NCBI GenBank assembly: GCA_036005125.1 | Contig: DASYQV010000292.1 | Location: forward strand, 1 to 33,856 | Direction of reading: 5' to 3' | DNA: 33,856 nt | Source: DASYQV01 sp036005125 | GTDB lineage: Bacteria; Acidobacteriota; Vicinamibacteria; Vicinamibacterales; UBA2999 | Part shown: piece after piece, positions 25,404 through 32,961 of the stretch | Layout of the letters: each line of letters begins with the position of its first letter | How positions within the stretch are numbered: the first letter of the stretch is position 1 | Translations under genes and position numbers: made by a program | The notes under the pieces: generated by a model | Seen by the model: the letters and a program-made list of their open reading frames with translations, nothing else | Told to the model about the DNA's origin: nothing | Database searches by the model: none

Positions 25404-25781
25404 ATGGCAGGCACACAACACATTGTCGCCAAACCAGTCCAGAAGGTTGTCGTCGTGAACGGCAACACGGAAGTCCTGACCCTGCTCGAGACGGTGCTCG
25501 AGGCGGGACGATATGACATGGTGTTTGTCGAGTCGGGTGACCGCGCCTATTCGCAGATTCGCAGGGTCTTGCCGAATCTCGTGATTCTCTGCGCGCGTAT
25601 CGAGGATCTCGACGGCTTTCAGTTGCTCACGATGCTGAAGCTCGATCCGGAAACGCGTCAGATCCCGGTGCTCACCTATACCACGGAGTGCGAGGGGCAG
25701 GACTTCGATGCGGCCATCTCACAGATCGCCGAGGAGGAAGAAGAAGTCCTGCCGACTCGTTCGGCGCTGCGTATGAATTGA
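25404..25781 (+). CDS. Degenerate (pseudo-)receiver domain protein
   Basis: 125-aa CheY-like domain alone. Strand order and hydrophobic pattern fit a receiver (KVVVVNGNTEVLTLLETVLE, LPNLVILCARIEDLDGFQLL, IPVLTYTTECEG), but the key residues are lost: the acidic pair is N19-G20, the phospho-accepting aspartate is C63 (VILC where VILD is usual), and the lysine after PVLT is absent. It therefore probably is not phosphorylated in the standard way and may act as a protein-interaction domain or redox-sensitive switch through C63. C-terminus acidic (EEEEEV). ATG 25404 begins MAGTQHIV, with GGAAGG about 13 nt upstream. Followed on the same strand by a PilZ-type gene. Confidence 0.7.
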   Translation: MAGTQHIVAKPVQKVVVVNGNTEVLTLLETVLEAGRYDMVFVESGDRAYSQIRRVLPNLVILCARIEDLDGFQLLTMLKLDPETRQIPVLTYTTECEGQDFDAAISQIAEEEEEVLPTRSALRMN

Positions 25782-25845
25782 GATCAGAGACCCCCCGGTG
25801 CGGACGTTCCCTGGACGGCCGCATCACACTCTGCATCGATTTCCA

Positions 25846-25893
25846 CCCCCTCGCCCCCCTCGCCCCCCCTCGCCCCCCTCGCCCCCCTCGCCC
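25846..25893. repeat. C-rich 9-bp repeat
   Basis: Five tandem CGCCCCCCT-like units, strongly strand-asymmetric (C/T on the plus strand), in the leader of the PilZ gene. Period 9, unlike the heptamer arrays. Confidence 0.8.
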
Positions 25894-25956
25894 CCATTCC
25901 ACGTCCAGCCATCCATCTCACCCACCCGCGTCCGTCGATGCTATAGTGCCGCGCGG

Positions 25957-26301
25957 ATGACGGTCGAGAAACGCGAGGCCGAGCGGATTGCGATTCTTGG
26001 CGACCTGCAGGGCGAGATCATGGTGTTCCAGCCGCTTGCCGTCAAAGAAATCAGCCGCGGCGGCGCCCAGGTGGAAACGCGCTTCCCCCTTCAGTTGAAT
26101 TCTCTCCACGACGTCCGGCTCTCGCTCGGCACGCACTCCGTCATCGTCAAGGGGCGCGTTGCCCACTCGCGCATCAGCGACGTGGATCAGGACATCGTCA
26201 CCTACAGATCCGGCCTCGAGTTCGTCGAACCCGGCGACCGGGTGCAGACGGCAATTCTCGATTATCTGGAAGCGATCAAGGCTGGACGACAGGCCGGTTG
26301 A
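25957..26301 (+). CDS. PilZ domain protein
   Basis: 114-aa single PilZ-like beta-barrel. KREAERIAILGDLQGEIMV is the N-terminal arginine-containing switch region and KEISRGGAQVETRFPLQLN the D/NxSxxG-type motif (here with I-S-R-G-G). GRVAHSRIS and RSGLEFVE are further family features. PilZ domains bind cyclic di-GMP; the exact RxxxR motif is imperfect (KREAER), so binding is not assured. ATG 25957 follows a C-rich repeat; no clear Shine-Dalgarno. It may work with the pseudo-receiver upstream, as such pairs occur in surface-motility and polysaccharide control, but this is inference. Confidence 0.75.
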   Translation: MTVEKREAERIAILGDLQGEIMVFQPLAVKEISRGGAQVETRFPLQLNSLHDVRLSLGTHSVIVKGRVAHSRISDVDQDIVTYRSGLEFVEPGDRVQTAILDYLEAIKAGRQAG

Positions 26302-26303
26302 AT

Positions 26304-26387
26304 ACGTACGTAGGCCGCATCTTTCGTACGTAGGCCGCATCTTTAGATGCGGCGCTAGGCGGGGTCTAAAGACCCGGCCTACGTACG
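26304..26387. repeat. Palindromic three-way-junction repeat
   Basis: Outer stem CGTACGTAGGCC (26325-26336) and GGCCTACGTACG (26376-26387), perfect 12 bp; inside are two hairpins, CCGCATCT-TT-AGATGCGG (26335-26352) and GGGTCT-AA-AGACCC (26362-26375). An extra partial copy of the left part is at 26304-26324. A related partial copy is at 28183-28230. Located right after the PilZ stop. Confidence 0.85.
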
Positions 26388-26399
26388 TCGTACAGAAGA

Positions 26400-26801
26400 C
26401 TATCTGACCTTGAGGTGCTCGAGGTAATCGCCTGACTCGATGCGAGGAGCACGTCCGAGCGGGGCGTTGTAGAAGTACGCCCACGCATCCACCGTCGACC
26501 CGTCCTCGAGGGTCACGCGCGTCTTGATGCGGTTGTACAGACTCGTTTCCGGCTCGTCGGCAGTGAACCCCTCGAGCTCGTCGAGCTCCGCGAGCACGAT
26601 GGCGGGCTGCAGCATCTCGTACAGCTCGCCCCAGACGCGCCCGTCGCTGGCAGGCACTGCCGCCGGATAGATCCCGAGATCGAAGAGCGCTGCGCCGATG
26701 CTGCCGCGTCCGGCAAAGGCCAGGTGTTGATCGACGCGCTGCCGCCCCGGTCGGTTGAACGGGGTCATGAGAGTCCCGTAGAAGAACACCAATTCAGGCA
26801 T
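26400..26801 (-). CDS. Gamma-glutamylcyclotransferase-like protein
   Basis: 133-aa GGCT/AIG2-like protein. VFFYGTLM at residues 5-12 is the hallmark substrate-binding loop; LFDLGIYPAAVPASDG, VWGELYEM and ELDELEGF (likely catalytic glutamate) complete the fold. Such proteins release 5-oxoproline from gamma-glutamyl peptides or act on related gamma-linked amides. The frame is open to 26969, but MPELVFFYGT at 26801 is the proper start. It stands alone on the minus strand, convergent with the PilZ gene, and shows no link to glutathione genes nearby. Confidence 0.85.
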   Translation of the reverse strand: MPELVFFYGTLMTPFNRPGRQRVDQHLAFAGRGSIGAALFDLGIYPAAVPASDGRVWGELYEMLQPAIVLAELDELEGFTADEPETSLYNRIKTRVTLEDGSTVDAWAYFYNAPLGRAPRIESGDYLEHLKVR

Positions 26802-26918
26802 GGACGCCACTTGGGGGGCAGGGCTACACAGGTCCGTGACAGACCGTGACAATTTCGCACGCTCGCACGGGCCGTCATCCGTTCTTACGCTCGGCCGGGC
26901 CCATGCGTTTACATCCCG

Positions 26919-26980
26919 TAGTCCGTTATGCGGCTGCCAACTAGGATTTGTACTCGTGTGGGACCGCATAAGGGACTAGG
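26919..26980 (+). repeat. TGTAC-loop hairpin element, copy 1
   Basis: Arms TAGTCCGTTATGCGG and CCGCATAAGGGACTA (one mismatch) around a loop holding GGATTTGTACTCGTG. Same orientation as the copy at 28054-28112. Homologous to the first hairpin in the 143-bp insert at 11701-11761. It lies just after the stop of the DUF-like gene. Confidence 0.8.
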
Positions 26981-26988
26981 CGCGTTGG

Positions 26989-28038
26989 TCAGAACGGCCG
27001 TTGCCGCGGTGCGCGCGGGGCGGGAGGTGCGGGCGGCGCGGGCGGAACATCGGGAGTCGCACTATTGCGCTGCGTCGCAGCACCGATGAGGTCGATGACG
27101 TCGGATGGAACCGAGAACGCGAGAGACACCGTTTTGCCCTGGCCACCGATCTCCAGCGAGTTCACCAGCGTGCTCAGCTCAGGCGTGGCGTTTAACTGCA
27201 GCTTCGCGAGCGCCACGAAGCCGCGGACGACATCCCGGAGGTTCTGTGCTGCTGCCTCGTCATGCGCCTCGGCGCGGACCGTACCCCGCACGCCGCCGTT
27301 CACGTGACCGGAGGCCGCAAACCAATTAATCGGGGGCAAGCGCTTGGTCACCTCTGCCGGCAGCTTCGCCCGCGAGGCCAGCGCATCGAACCGTCCCACC
27401 GCCCATGCGTTTCCGTCGTCGATGCCGCGGATGAGGCCCATCACCTCGGTGTTGTCCGTGATGTTCCGGCCGCCTTTCATGCGGTCGATCGCCTCCCGTA
27501 CCGCCGGCGCGCTGCCAAGCGCGACGAGACCCGGCTCCACAAACGCAAGCGCCATGTCGTCGTGGGTGGCATTCGGGTTGGGCGCGCCGCGATGCGTCAA
27601 CAGCCGCTTGCCGTTGTACTGGGTAACCTGACCGCCGCGCTCGCGAATCAGACCTTCAATCCTCACCTCGTCGAAGCGGCCGCGGGCAATGACCAGCGCA
27701 TGCTCGGCGTGATTATCGGCCATCCCCATGCTGGCGACGACCGTATCGATGTCGTCCTCGATCCTGATACCGGTTTCCGCTTCGAAATTACCGTGCTGTG
27801 GGTTGTCGGGGCGCAAGTGCCGCACCTTCTGGCGCAGCTCTGAATTCATCACGTCACGCACGTTGGCGTAGGCCACGACCCTGGCATCGGGCGGAATGAG
27901 CTTCAGTTCCGCGGGCCCCTCCGAGCCCACGACGGCAAATGCCGGCAGCCCCATATAAGAGGCAACCAGCCCCGTTCCGAGCCCGACCAGGAGCACCGCT
28001 CCCGCAACCAGGAGGAAGATGCGGGTCTTCTTCGTCAT
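26989..28038 (-). CDS. Membrane-anchored protein of unknown function
   Basis: 349 aa with one N-terminal transmembrane helix (IFLLVAGAVLLVGLGTGLVA), then a large periplasmic part. A repeated theme, KLIPPDARVVAYANVRDVM and VEPGLVALGSAPAVREAID, resembles proteins of DUF3352-like sort that carry duplicated 'VAYANV ... ALVIARG' domains, seen in Acidobacteriota; that is loose recognition. The C-terminus is proline-rich (PPAPPAPPAPRAPRQRPF). Function unknown. The gene is alone, with TGTAC-loop hairpins on either side in the same orientation, and a good N-terminal start at 28038. Confidence 0.75.
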   Translation of the reverse strand: MTKKTRIFLLVAGAVLLVGLGTGLVASYMGLPAFAVVGSEGPAELKLIPPDARVVAYANVRDVMNSELRQKVRHLRPDNPQHGNFEAETGIRIEDDIDTVVASMGMADNHAEHALVIARGRFDEVRIEGLIRERGGQVTQYNGKRLLTHRGAPNPNATHDDMALAFVEPGLVALGSAPAVREAIDRMKGGRNITDNTEVMGLIRGIDDGNAWAVGRFDALASRAKLPAEVTKRLPPINWFAASGHVNGGVRGTVRAEAHDEAAAQNLRDVVRGFVALAKLQLNATPELSTLVNSLEIGGQGKTVSLAFSVPSDVIDLIGAATQRNSATPDVPPAPPAPPAPRAPRQRPF

Positions 28039-28053
28039 AGCGCGCGCGCCTCT

Positions 28054-28112
28054 TAGCCCGTTATGCGGGCCGGACCGAGAATTCTGTACCCCCGTGCGAC
28101 CGCATGGCTAGT
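28054..28112 (+). repeat. TGTAC-loop hairpin element, copy 2
   Basis: Arms TAGCCCGTTATGCGG and CCGCATGGCTA (a four-base bulge on the left) around a loop with GAATTCTGTACCCCCGTG. Direct repeat of copy 1 at 26919; it sits just upstream of the DUF-like start. Confidence 0.75.
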
Positions 28113-28182
28113 TCATTATACGAGGCGGTTTCGCCAAGGTTCCGATGTCCATCTGGATCAGCTCCCCGGGGCCACATCCGGG

Positions 28183-28230
28183 GTCGTAGGCCGCATGTCT
28201 GTCGTAGGCCGCATCTTTAGATACGGCCCC
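28183..28230. repeat. Partial three-way-junction repeat
   Basis: Two copies of CGTAGGCCGCAT, the second continuing CTTTAGATACGGC, so it matches about 25 bases of the repeat at 26304-26387 in the same orientation; the second hairpin and closing arm are missing. Just before it is a small hairpin, CCCCGG/CCGGGG. Confidence 0.75.
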
Positions 28231-28242
28231 AGATGAGTTCCT

Positions 28243-29118
28243 TCATTGCTCCAGCACGTATTCGCGCCGCTCGATCGTTCGGATGGCCAGAGCGAGCGAT
28301 ACCACCAGGGCGAAAAAGAGCCAAAACAGCGCTGCCCCCGCAGAGGGCACGTCCCGCAGGATGGACTGGAGCAGGCTCGTCGTATCGGCCGACGGCATCG
28401 CGTGGGGAACCAGCGCCTGGACGTAATAGGCGATCGTAAACCGCTTGAGGTATCCGGGCATGACGAGCGCCACCTGCTCCCAGCCCAACGCGAAAATCAA
28501 TCCGATCACCAGAGGACGCTTCAGCAACGCGCCAATGAACGCGAAAACCCCACCGTAGACTGCCAGACCGAGGGCCAGAATTCCAAGGTCCTTCAGCAGC
28601 GCACCAAAGGTGGAGGCGACCTCGTTGAAGGGCACCAGCATGAAGTACACGATCATCACCGATGGCAGCACGACGAGCGTCGTGCAGACCAGATACGCGA
28701 CGTATTTTCCGAGCAGTACCGCGCCGCGCTGAATCGGTCGCGTGAAGAGGTACGTGATCGTCTTGTCCTCCACCTCGTCGGCGACGAGCGAGGTGCCGTA
28801 GAAAACGCCCAGCACCGGAACGATGAAGCGCAGGAAGAGAAGCCAGATCATCACCCCGAAGATGCCTGAGCTGCCGATGCGCACGCTGTTGACGCGCAAG
28901 GGGGGGATGCCACTGGCCTGAAGCACACGGGTGATTACTGCCAGCACCACGGGTCCGCCAACGACGAGCGCCATGAAGATCGTCCGCCGCGACCAGAGCA
29001 TCTCGCCGAACGAGAGCTCGAAGACGCGAATCGCCGCCGACACGTACGACGGCGGCTCACGATGTCCGGACGGATACGCGGAACGCCGCGACTCGAGGGC
29101 AGGCGTCGGTGCGGTCAT
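28243..29118 (-). CDS. ABC-2 type transporter permease
   Basis: 291-aa membrane protein with six hydrophobic segments. VADEVEDKTITYLFTRPIQRG after the second helix is the cytoplasmic ABC-2 signature (D-x-x-x-G/T-T-x-x-x-L-x-x-P), seen in NosY/GldF-like permeases. It starts at ATG 29118, overlapping the stop of the ATPase by 4 nt (ATGA). It ends RREYVLEQ. A longer frame upstream belongs to the antisense of the ATPase region. Pairs with the ATPase at 29115-30047. Substrate unknown. Confidence 0.9.
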   Translation of the reverse strand: MTAPTPALESRRSAYPSGHREPPSYVSAAIRVFELSFGEMLWSRRTIFMALVVGGPVVLAVITRVLQASGIPPLRVNSVRIGSSGIFGVMIWLLFLRFIVPVLGVFYGTSLVADEVEDKTITYLFTRPIQRGAVLLGKYVAYLVCTTLVVLPSVMIVYFMLVPFNEVASTFGALLKDLGILALGLAVYGGVFAFIGALLKRPLVIGLIFALGWEQVALVMPGYLKRFTIAYYVQALVPHAMPSADTTSLLQSILRDVPSAGAALFWLFFALVVSLALAIRTIERREYVLEQ

Positions 29119-30047
29119 GCCTTCACCAGGTACTTGAACACGGCCTGCAGGTTGTCGTCCGGCGAAGTGACCTCCTGAATTCCGCCGGCCTCGCCGGATG
29201 CAGCCAGGTCGGTCAACCGCGCGTAGAACACATCCGGCCGCGCCGTCTCGACCACGACCGCACCTGTCTCGAACCGCAGGCTGATGACGTCGTCTTCGGC
29301 AAGGAAGCGACGCGCCAGCATCCGCGGATCGGCGGCGCGGATGAAGACGGTGTGGGGATGCTCGTCGATGAGATCGCGAATCTGATGGACGTTGCCCTCC
29401 GCGAGGATCCGCCCGTTGTTGATCAGCAGGATATTCGCCGTCATCGACTCGATCTCGTGGAGGATGTGGCTCGAGACCAGGATGCTCCTGCCCGCGCGCG
29501 CCCAGTCCTTGATCATGCGGATTGTGCGACGTCGAGCGATCGGATCCATGCCGCCGAGCGGTTCGTCGAAGATGAGCAGCTCCGGATCGTGGACAATGGC
29601 CTGCGCGAGCTTGACGCGCTGGCGCATCCCCTTGCTGTACGCGCCAATTTTCTTGTCGGCCGCGTCGAGCAGGTCCACCGTCTCGAGCGCGTGGCGCGCA
29701 GCCGCGATCGCCGCCGTGTCGGTCAGCCCGTTCAACCGCACGAGCGCCGCGATCCACTCCAGCCCGGTCATCCGGTCGTAGAACGCGTCCTGCTCTGGGC
29801 AGAATCCGATGCGATAGTAGATTGCGGGATTCCCCCATACCGGCTCCCCGAGCACGCTGACGTGTCCCTTGCTCGGGCGCAGCTGTCCCGTTATCAACTT
29901 CATGAACGTGGATTTGCCTGCGCCGTTCGGGCCGAGCAGCCCGGTGATGCCGGGCGGTATCGCGACCGTGACGTCGTTGAGACCCGAGACCTGCCCATAC
30001 CACTTCGAGAGATGTTCGGCGGTGACCACCGGCTGACGGTCTCCCAT
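29115..30047 (-). CDS. ABC-2 transporter ATP-binding protein
   Basis: 310-aa ATPase. Walker A GPNGAGKST (residues 39-47), Q-loop CPEQDAFYDRMT, signature YSKGMRQRVKLA (in place of LSGGQ), Walker B LLIFDEPLGGMD, and H-loop SILVSSHILHE. A C-terminal domain of about 90 residues after LLINNGRILAEG is usual for this exporter type. ATG 30047 overlaps the upstream permease stop by one base; the frame is open to 30137 in antisense of that gene. It powers the permease at 28243-29118 and likely also the one at 30047. Confidence 0.95.
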   Translation of the reverse strand: MGDRQPVVTAEHLSKWYGQVSGLNDVTVAIPPGITGLLGPNGAGKSTFMKLITGQLRPSKGHVSVLGEPVWGNPAIYYRIGFCPEQDAFYDRMTGLEWIAALVRLNGLTDTAAIAAARHALETVDLLDAADKKIGAYSKGMRQRVKLAQAIVHDPELLIFDEPLGGMDPIARRRTIRMIKDWARAGRSILVSSHILHEIESMTANILLINNGRILAEGNVHQIRDLIDEHPHTVFIRAADPRMLARRFLAEDDVISLRFETGAVVVETARPDVFYARLTDLAASGEAGGIQEVTSPDDNLQAVFKYLVKA

Positions 30048-30889
30048 CAGGTCACCACCTCGACGCCGCGAACGCGCCGCTCGAGAATCATGAGTGCCCC
30101 GGCCACGATGACGGCCATCGACAGCACCGCCGCCCATACCGGCGTCGTCGAAGGGTTCGACGGTGTTCGGAAGATGGCGTTCGCGATGATGTCGAGCGAG
30201 ATCGGCGGCGAGATCCAGGCGAGGCTCGAGCTGCCCGTCATCGCACGGAAGGCGTGGTACATCCCCGTGGTGAAGAAGATGATGCCCGCGTACATCACGC
30301 CGACGAACCGGCTGCTCTTCGACAGCGAGGAGAGCGCCAGCACGGAGAATCCCGCGACGAACACCTGGATCAGCGAGAACAGCGTGATGGCGGGAAAGAG
30401 GAATAGATTGCTGCGGACAAACGCGAGGCTGCCGGCAAACAGGATCTGGAGCAGGAGCAGCAGCATCGCCGGCAGCCAGGTCACCCCCGTGAGGAACACC
30501 AGAAGCGTCACGAGCTTGCCCGTGATGTACTCGACGCGCGTCAGCGGCTTGGACAGGTAGATCTGCAGGGCGTTGGCGCGCCGATCGTTCGCAATCAAGC
30601 CCGCTCCGACGTAAATCGTGACGAAGAATACGAAGATGCCCTGCTGGTCGAGAAACTCACGGAAGGTCTGGGCCGATGCCGTCAGGAACGATGCCTGCGG
30701 GAAGCTCGCGGACACGTAAATCTGAACGGCGCGCACGATGAAGGGGGACCACGCGAACAACAGGAGGCCGAGGAACCGGCGCTGCCGCAGCACGTTCATG
30801 ATGCCCGAGCGGGCGATCACCCACCACGTGCGCCCGTGCGCCATGCGACGCCCGCCGTAACGCCGGTAGCCCTGGTCGTGAATCGGCAT
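30047..30889 (-). CDS. ABC-2 type transporter permease (second)
   Basis: 280-aa polytopic protein with about six hydrophobic segments. ANDRRANALQIYLSKPLTRV is the cytoplasmic signature of ABC-2 permeases (D-x-x-x-x-x-L-x-x-x-L-S-K-P), as in the first permease. It begins MPIHDQGYRRYGG, a form often seen in ABC permeases of Acidobacteriota and Planctomycetes. Coupled to the following ATPase (TGATG). The upstream space to the other ATPase, about 310 bp, is entirely tandem repeats. Confidence 0.88.
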   Translation of the reverse strand: MPIHDQGYRRYGGRRMAHGRTWWVIARSGIMNVLRQRRFLGLLLFAWSPFIVRAVQIYVSASFPQASFLTASAQTFREFLDQQGIFVFFVTIYVGAGLIANDRRANALQIYLSKPLTRVEYITGKLVTLLVFLTGVTWLPAMLLLLLQILFAGSLAFVRSNLFLFPAITLFSLIQVFVAGFSVLALSSLSKSSRFVGVMYAGIIFFTTGMYHAFRAMTGSSSLAWISPPISLDIIANAIFRTPSNPSTTPVWAAVLSMAVIVAGALMILERRVRGVEVVT

Positions 30890-30910
30890 GCTCGGAAGCG
30901 CTCAGAGCGC

Positions 30911-31203
30911 AAGGTCAAAGGTCAAAGGGCAAAGGTCAAAAGTGAGGTCAAAGGTATCAGGTGCAGGTTGCACGTGCAGGTCTGCAGGTCAAACCGGACC
31001 TCGAACCTGCGACCTAGACCTAGAACCTGAGACCTGGACCTAGAACCTGAGACCTAGACCTAGAACCTGAGACCTGGACCTAGAACCTGAGACCTGGACC
31101 TAGAACCTGAGACCTGAGACCTAGAACCTGAGACCTGAGACCTGAGACCTGAGACCTGACACCTTTGACCTTACCTTTGACCTTTGACCTTTGACCTTTG
31201 ACC
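30911..31203. repeat. Compound heptamer array inside ABC operon
   Basis: Three parts: GGTCAAA units (30911-30955), a spacer with GTGCAGGT units, then about 20 mixed heptamers and hexamers TGAGACC/TAGAACC/TGGACC (31005-31158), and finally TTTGACC units (31160-31203), the inverse of the first part. It holds no ORF with recognisable features. It sits between the two halves of the ABC operon. The TAG stop of the upstream ATPase is the edge of the TTTGACC part. The inverted ends resemble the arrays around the four-helix genes, but without a gene inside. Confidence 0.85.
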
Positions 31204-32156
31204 TACGTTTCGCCTACAGCCCGCGCGAAGACGTCCTCAAGCGTCGGCACGCTGGGCCGAAGGTGGCGCACCTGTACACCCTCGCGGGCAGCGAGCTGGA
31301 AGAGAGACTGCGCGTTACGCCCGTCCGGCACGAAGACCCGCATGATGTCCTCGTCGGTTGCGTGGCAATCGAGGCCGGCGCCGCGCATCGCCTCGACGAA
31401 CCGGTCCGTGTCGCCCTTGACCCGCAGCTCGAACACCTGGCCGCCGTGCCCCTTCAGGGCCTGGATCGGCCCCTGCGCTGCCACCGAGCCCTTGTCGAGG
31501 ACCACGACATGATCGCAGGCGTACTCGACATCCGGCAGCAGGTGCGACGACAGTATGAGGTTCAGTCCCTTGTTGTGTGCGATGTCGCGGACGAGCTCGA
31601 GCATCTCGTCGCGCCCTTTCGGATCCATGCCGTTGGTTGGTTCGTCGAGGAACAGCAGATCGGGGTCGTGCACGAGCGCCTGCGCGAGCTTGATGCGCTG
31701 CTTCATCCCCGTCGAGTAGGTCTCGACGTTACGGTAGCGGGCTTCGCCGAGCCCCACGTAATAGAGCACCTCGTGCGCGCGCTGCATCGCGTCGGAGCGC
31801 GGGAGCCCTGCCAGCTCGCCGCAGTAGGCGACAAATGCCACTGCCGTCATGCCGGGGATGTGCGCGTCGGTTTCCGGCATGTAGCCGATGCGGCCGCGAA
31901 TCCCGAGCGGCGACGTCCGTACGCTCATCCCGAGCACACGCATCTCGCCCTGCTCGGGCATCACGAATCCGAGCAGCGCCTTGATCATCGTGCTCTTGCC
32001 GGCGCCGTTCGGCCCGAGCAGGCCGACCGCTCCGCGCGCGAACGTGGCAGTCACGTCGCGCAGCGCCCAGTTGCGCCCGTACTTCACGCTGACGCGATCG
32101 AGCTGGACGGTCGCCTCGCGGGACGCGGACGCGTCAGGCGGCGTCGCCACGGCCAT
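31203..32156 (-). CDS. ABC transporter ATP-binding protein (second)
   Basis: 317-aa ATPase of the same group as the one at 29115-30047. Walker A GPNGAGKST (residues 48-56), signature YSTGMKQRIKLAQ, Walker B LLFLDEPTNGMDP and H-loop LILSSHLLPDVE are complete; a C-terminal regulatory part (VFELRVKGDTDRFVEAM) follows. The frame is open to 32243 and ATG 32171 is possible, but GGAG 6 nt before ATG 32156 (MAVATPPDAS) is the best start. First gene of the operon ATPase - array - permease - ATPase - permease, so the two ATPases may serve one heterodimeric exporter (NosFY/Gld-like). TAG stop at the array edge. Confidence 0.93.
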   Translation of the reverse strand: MAVATPPDASASREATVQLDRVSVKYGRNWALRDVTATFARGAVGLLGPNGAGKSTMIKALLGFVMPEQGEMRVLGMSVRTSPLGIRGRIGYMPETDAHIPGMTAVAFVAYCGELAGLPRSDAMQRAHEVLYYVGLGEARYRNVETYSTGMKQRIKLAQALVHDPDLLFLDEPTNGMDPKGRDEMLELVRDIAHNKGLNLILSSHLLPDVEYACDHVVVLDKGSVAAQGPIQALKGHGGQVFELRVKGDTDRFVEAMRGAGLDCHATDEDIMRVFVPDGRNAQSLFQLAAREGVQVRHLRPSVPTLEDVFARAVGET

Positions 32157-32278
32157 CAAGGTCTCCGGCATGTATTTCGGTATACGAGGTTCGAAGGCGT
32201 GAAGGTCCAGGAGGGAGTGACGTCTCACCGCCCATGAACTCATGAGAATGTTGCCGGAAAGCCAAGAGCATCCCTTTA

Positions 32279-32335
<57 letters not shown>

Positions 32336-32342
<7 letters not shown>

Positions 32343-32920
32343 GTGCCGATAGGCCCCCGGAGTCCGAGCGCGTCGGCGCGCTCGCGCATGAACGCGATGA
32401 CGTTGGCCACGTGCGTCTCGAGCGGCAGCCCGAGCTCCTCGGCTCCCAGTTTCAGGTGATCGCGCGGGACGTTCCGAGCGAACGCCTTGTCTTTCATCCG
32501 CTTGATCACGGAAGGCGCCTCGAGATCGAGAATGCTCTTCGTCGGCCGCACGAGCGCCGCCGCGGTCACGAAACCGGCCATCTCGTCGCACGCGAACAGG
32601 GTCTTCTCCAGATGGCTCTCGCGCGGAACGCCGCTGTACTCGGCGTGGGAGAGGATCGCGCGCGTAACCCACTCAGGATATCCGCGTCTCTGCAGCTCCT
32701 CACAGCCGCGAAACGGATGATTCTCCGGTGTGGGATACCGCTCGTAGTCGAAGTCGTGCAGCAGGGCCACAATGCCCCAGGCCTCTTCGTCCTCGCCGAA
32801 TCGACGCGCGTAGCCCCGGACGGCCGCCTCGACAGCGAGCGCGTGCTTGCGAAGGCTGTCGCTCTCGGTCCACTCCGTGAGGAGCTGCCAGGCGGCGTCT
32901 CTCGATAAGGGCAGGGCCAT
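32336..32920 (-). CDS. HD-domain hydrolase-like protein
   Basis: 194-aa HD-domain protein. HALAVEAAVRGYARRFGEDE leads to the metal-binding ALLHDFDYERYP; H in ENHPFRGCEEL and H in AILSHAEYSG complete the metal-binding set. The C-terminal part ends GLRGPIGTQ. It is of the small 'HDIG-like, hydrolase' type widespread in bacteria; substrate (nucleotide or other phosphate ester) unknown. The frame is open to 33304 upstream, but MALPLSRDAAWQLL at 32920 begins the family. A GTGATTT heptamer array occupies the space just before the ATG, so no Shine-Dalgarno is seen. TAG stop in the array. Confidence 0.85.
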
Positions 32921-32957
32921 GTGGATTTGCGATTGGTGATTTGTGATTTGTGATTGT
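32921..32957. repeat. Heptamer array (GTGATTT) before HD gene
   Basis: Four to five imperfect units of GTGATTT (plus strand), between the Nudix stop and the HD-gene start. It fills the whole gap. Confidence 0.8.
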
Positions 32958-32961
32958 AACG

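Noticed and set aside
26919..28112. Integron attC sites around the DUF-like gene
   Set aside because: The arms read GTTATGC then GCATAA, opposite to the RYYYAAC..GTTRRRY order of attC, and no integrase is seen.
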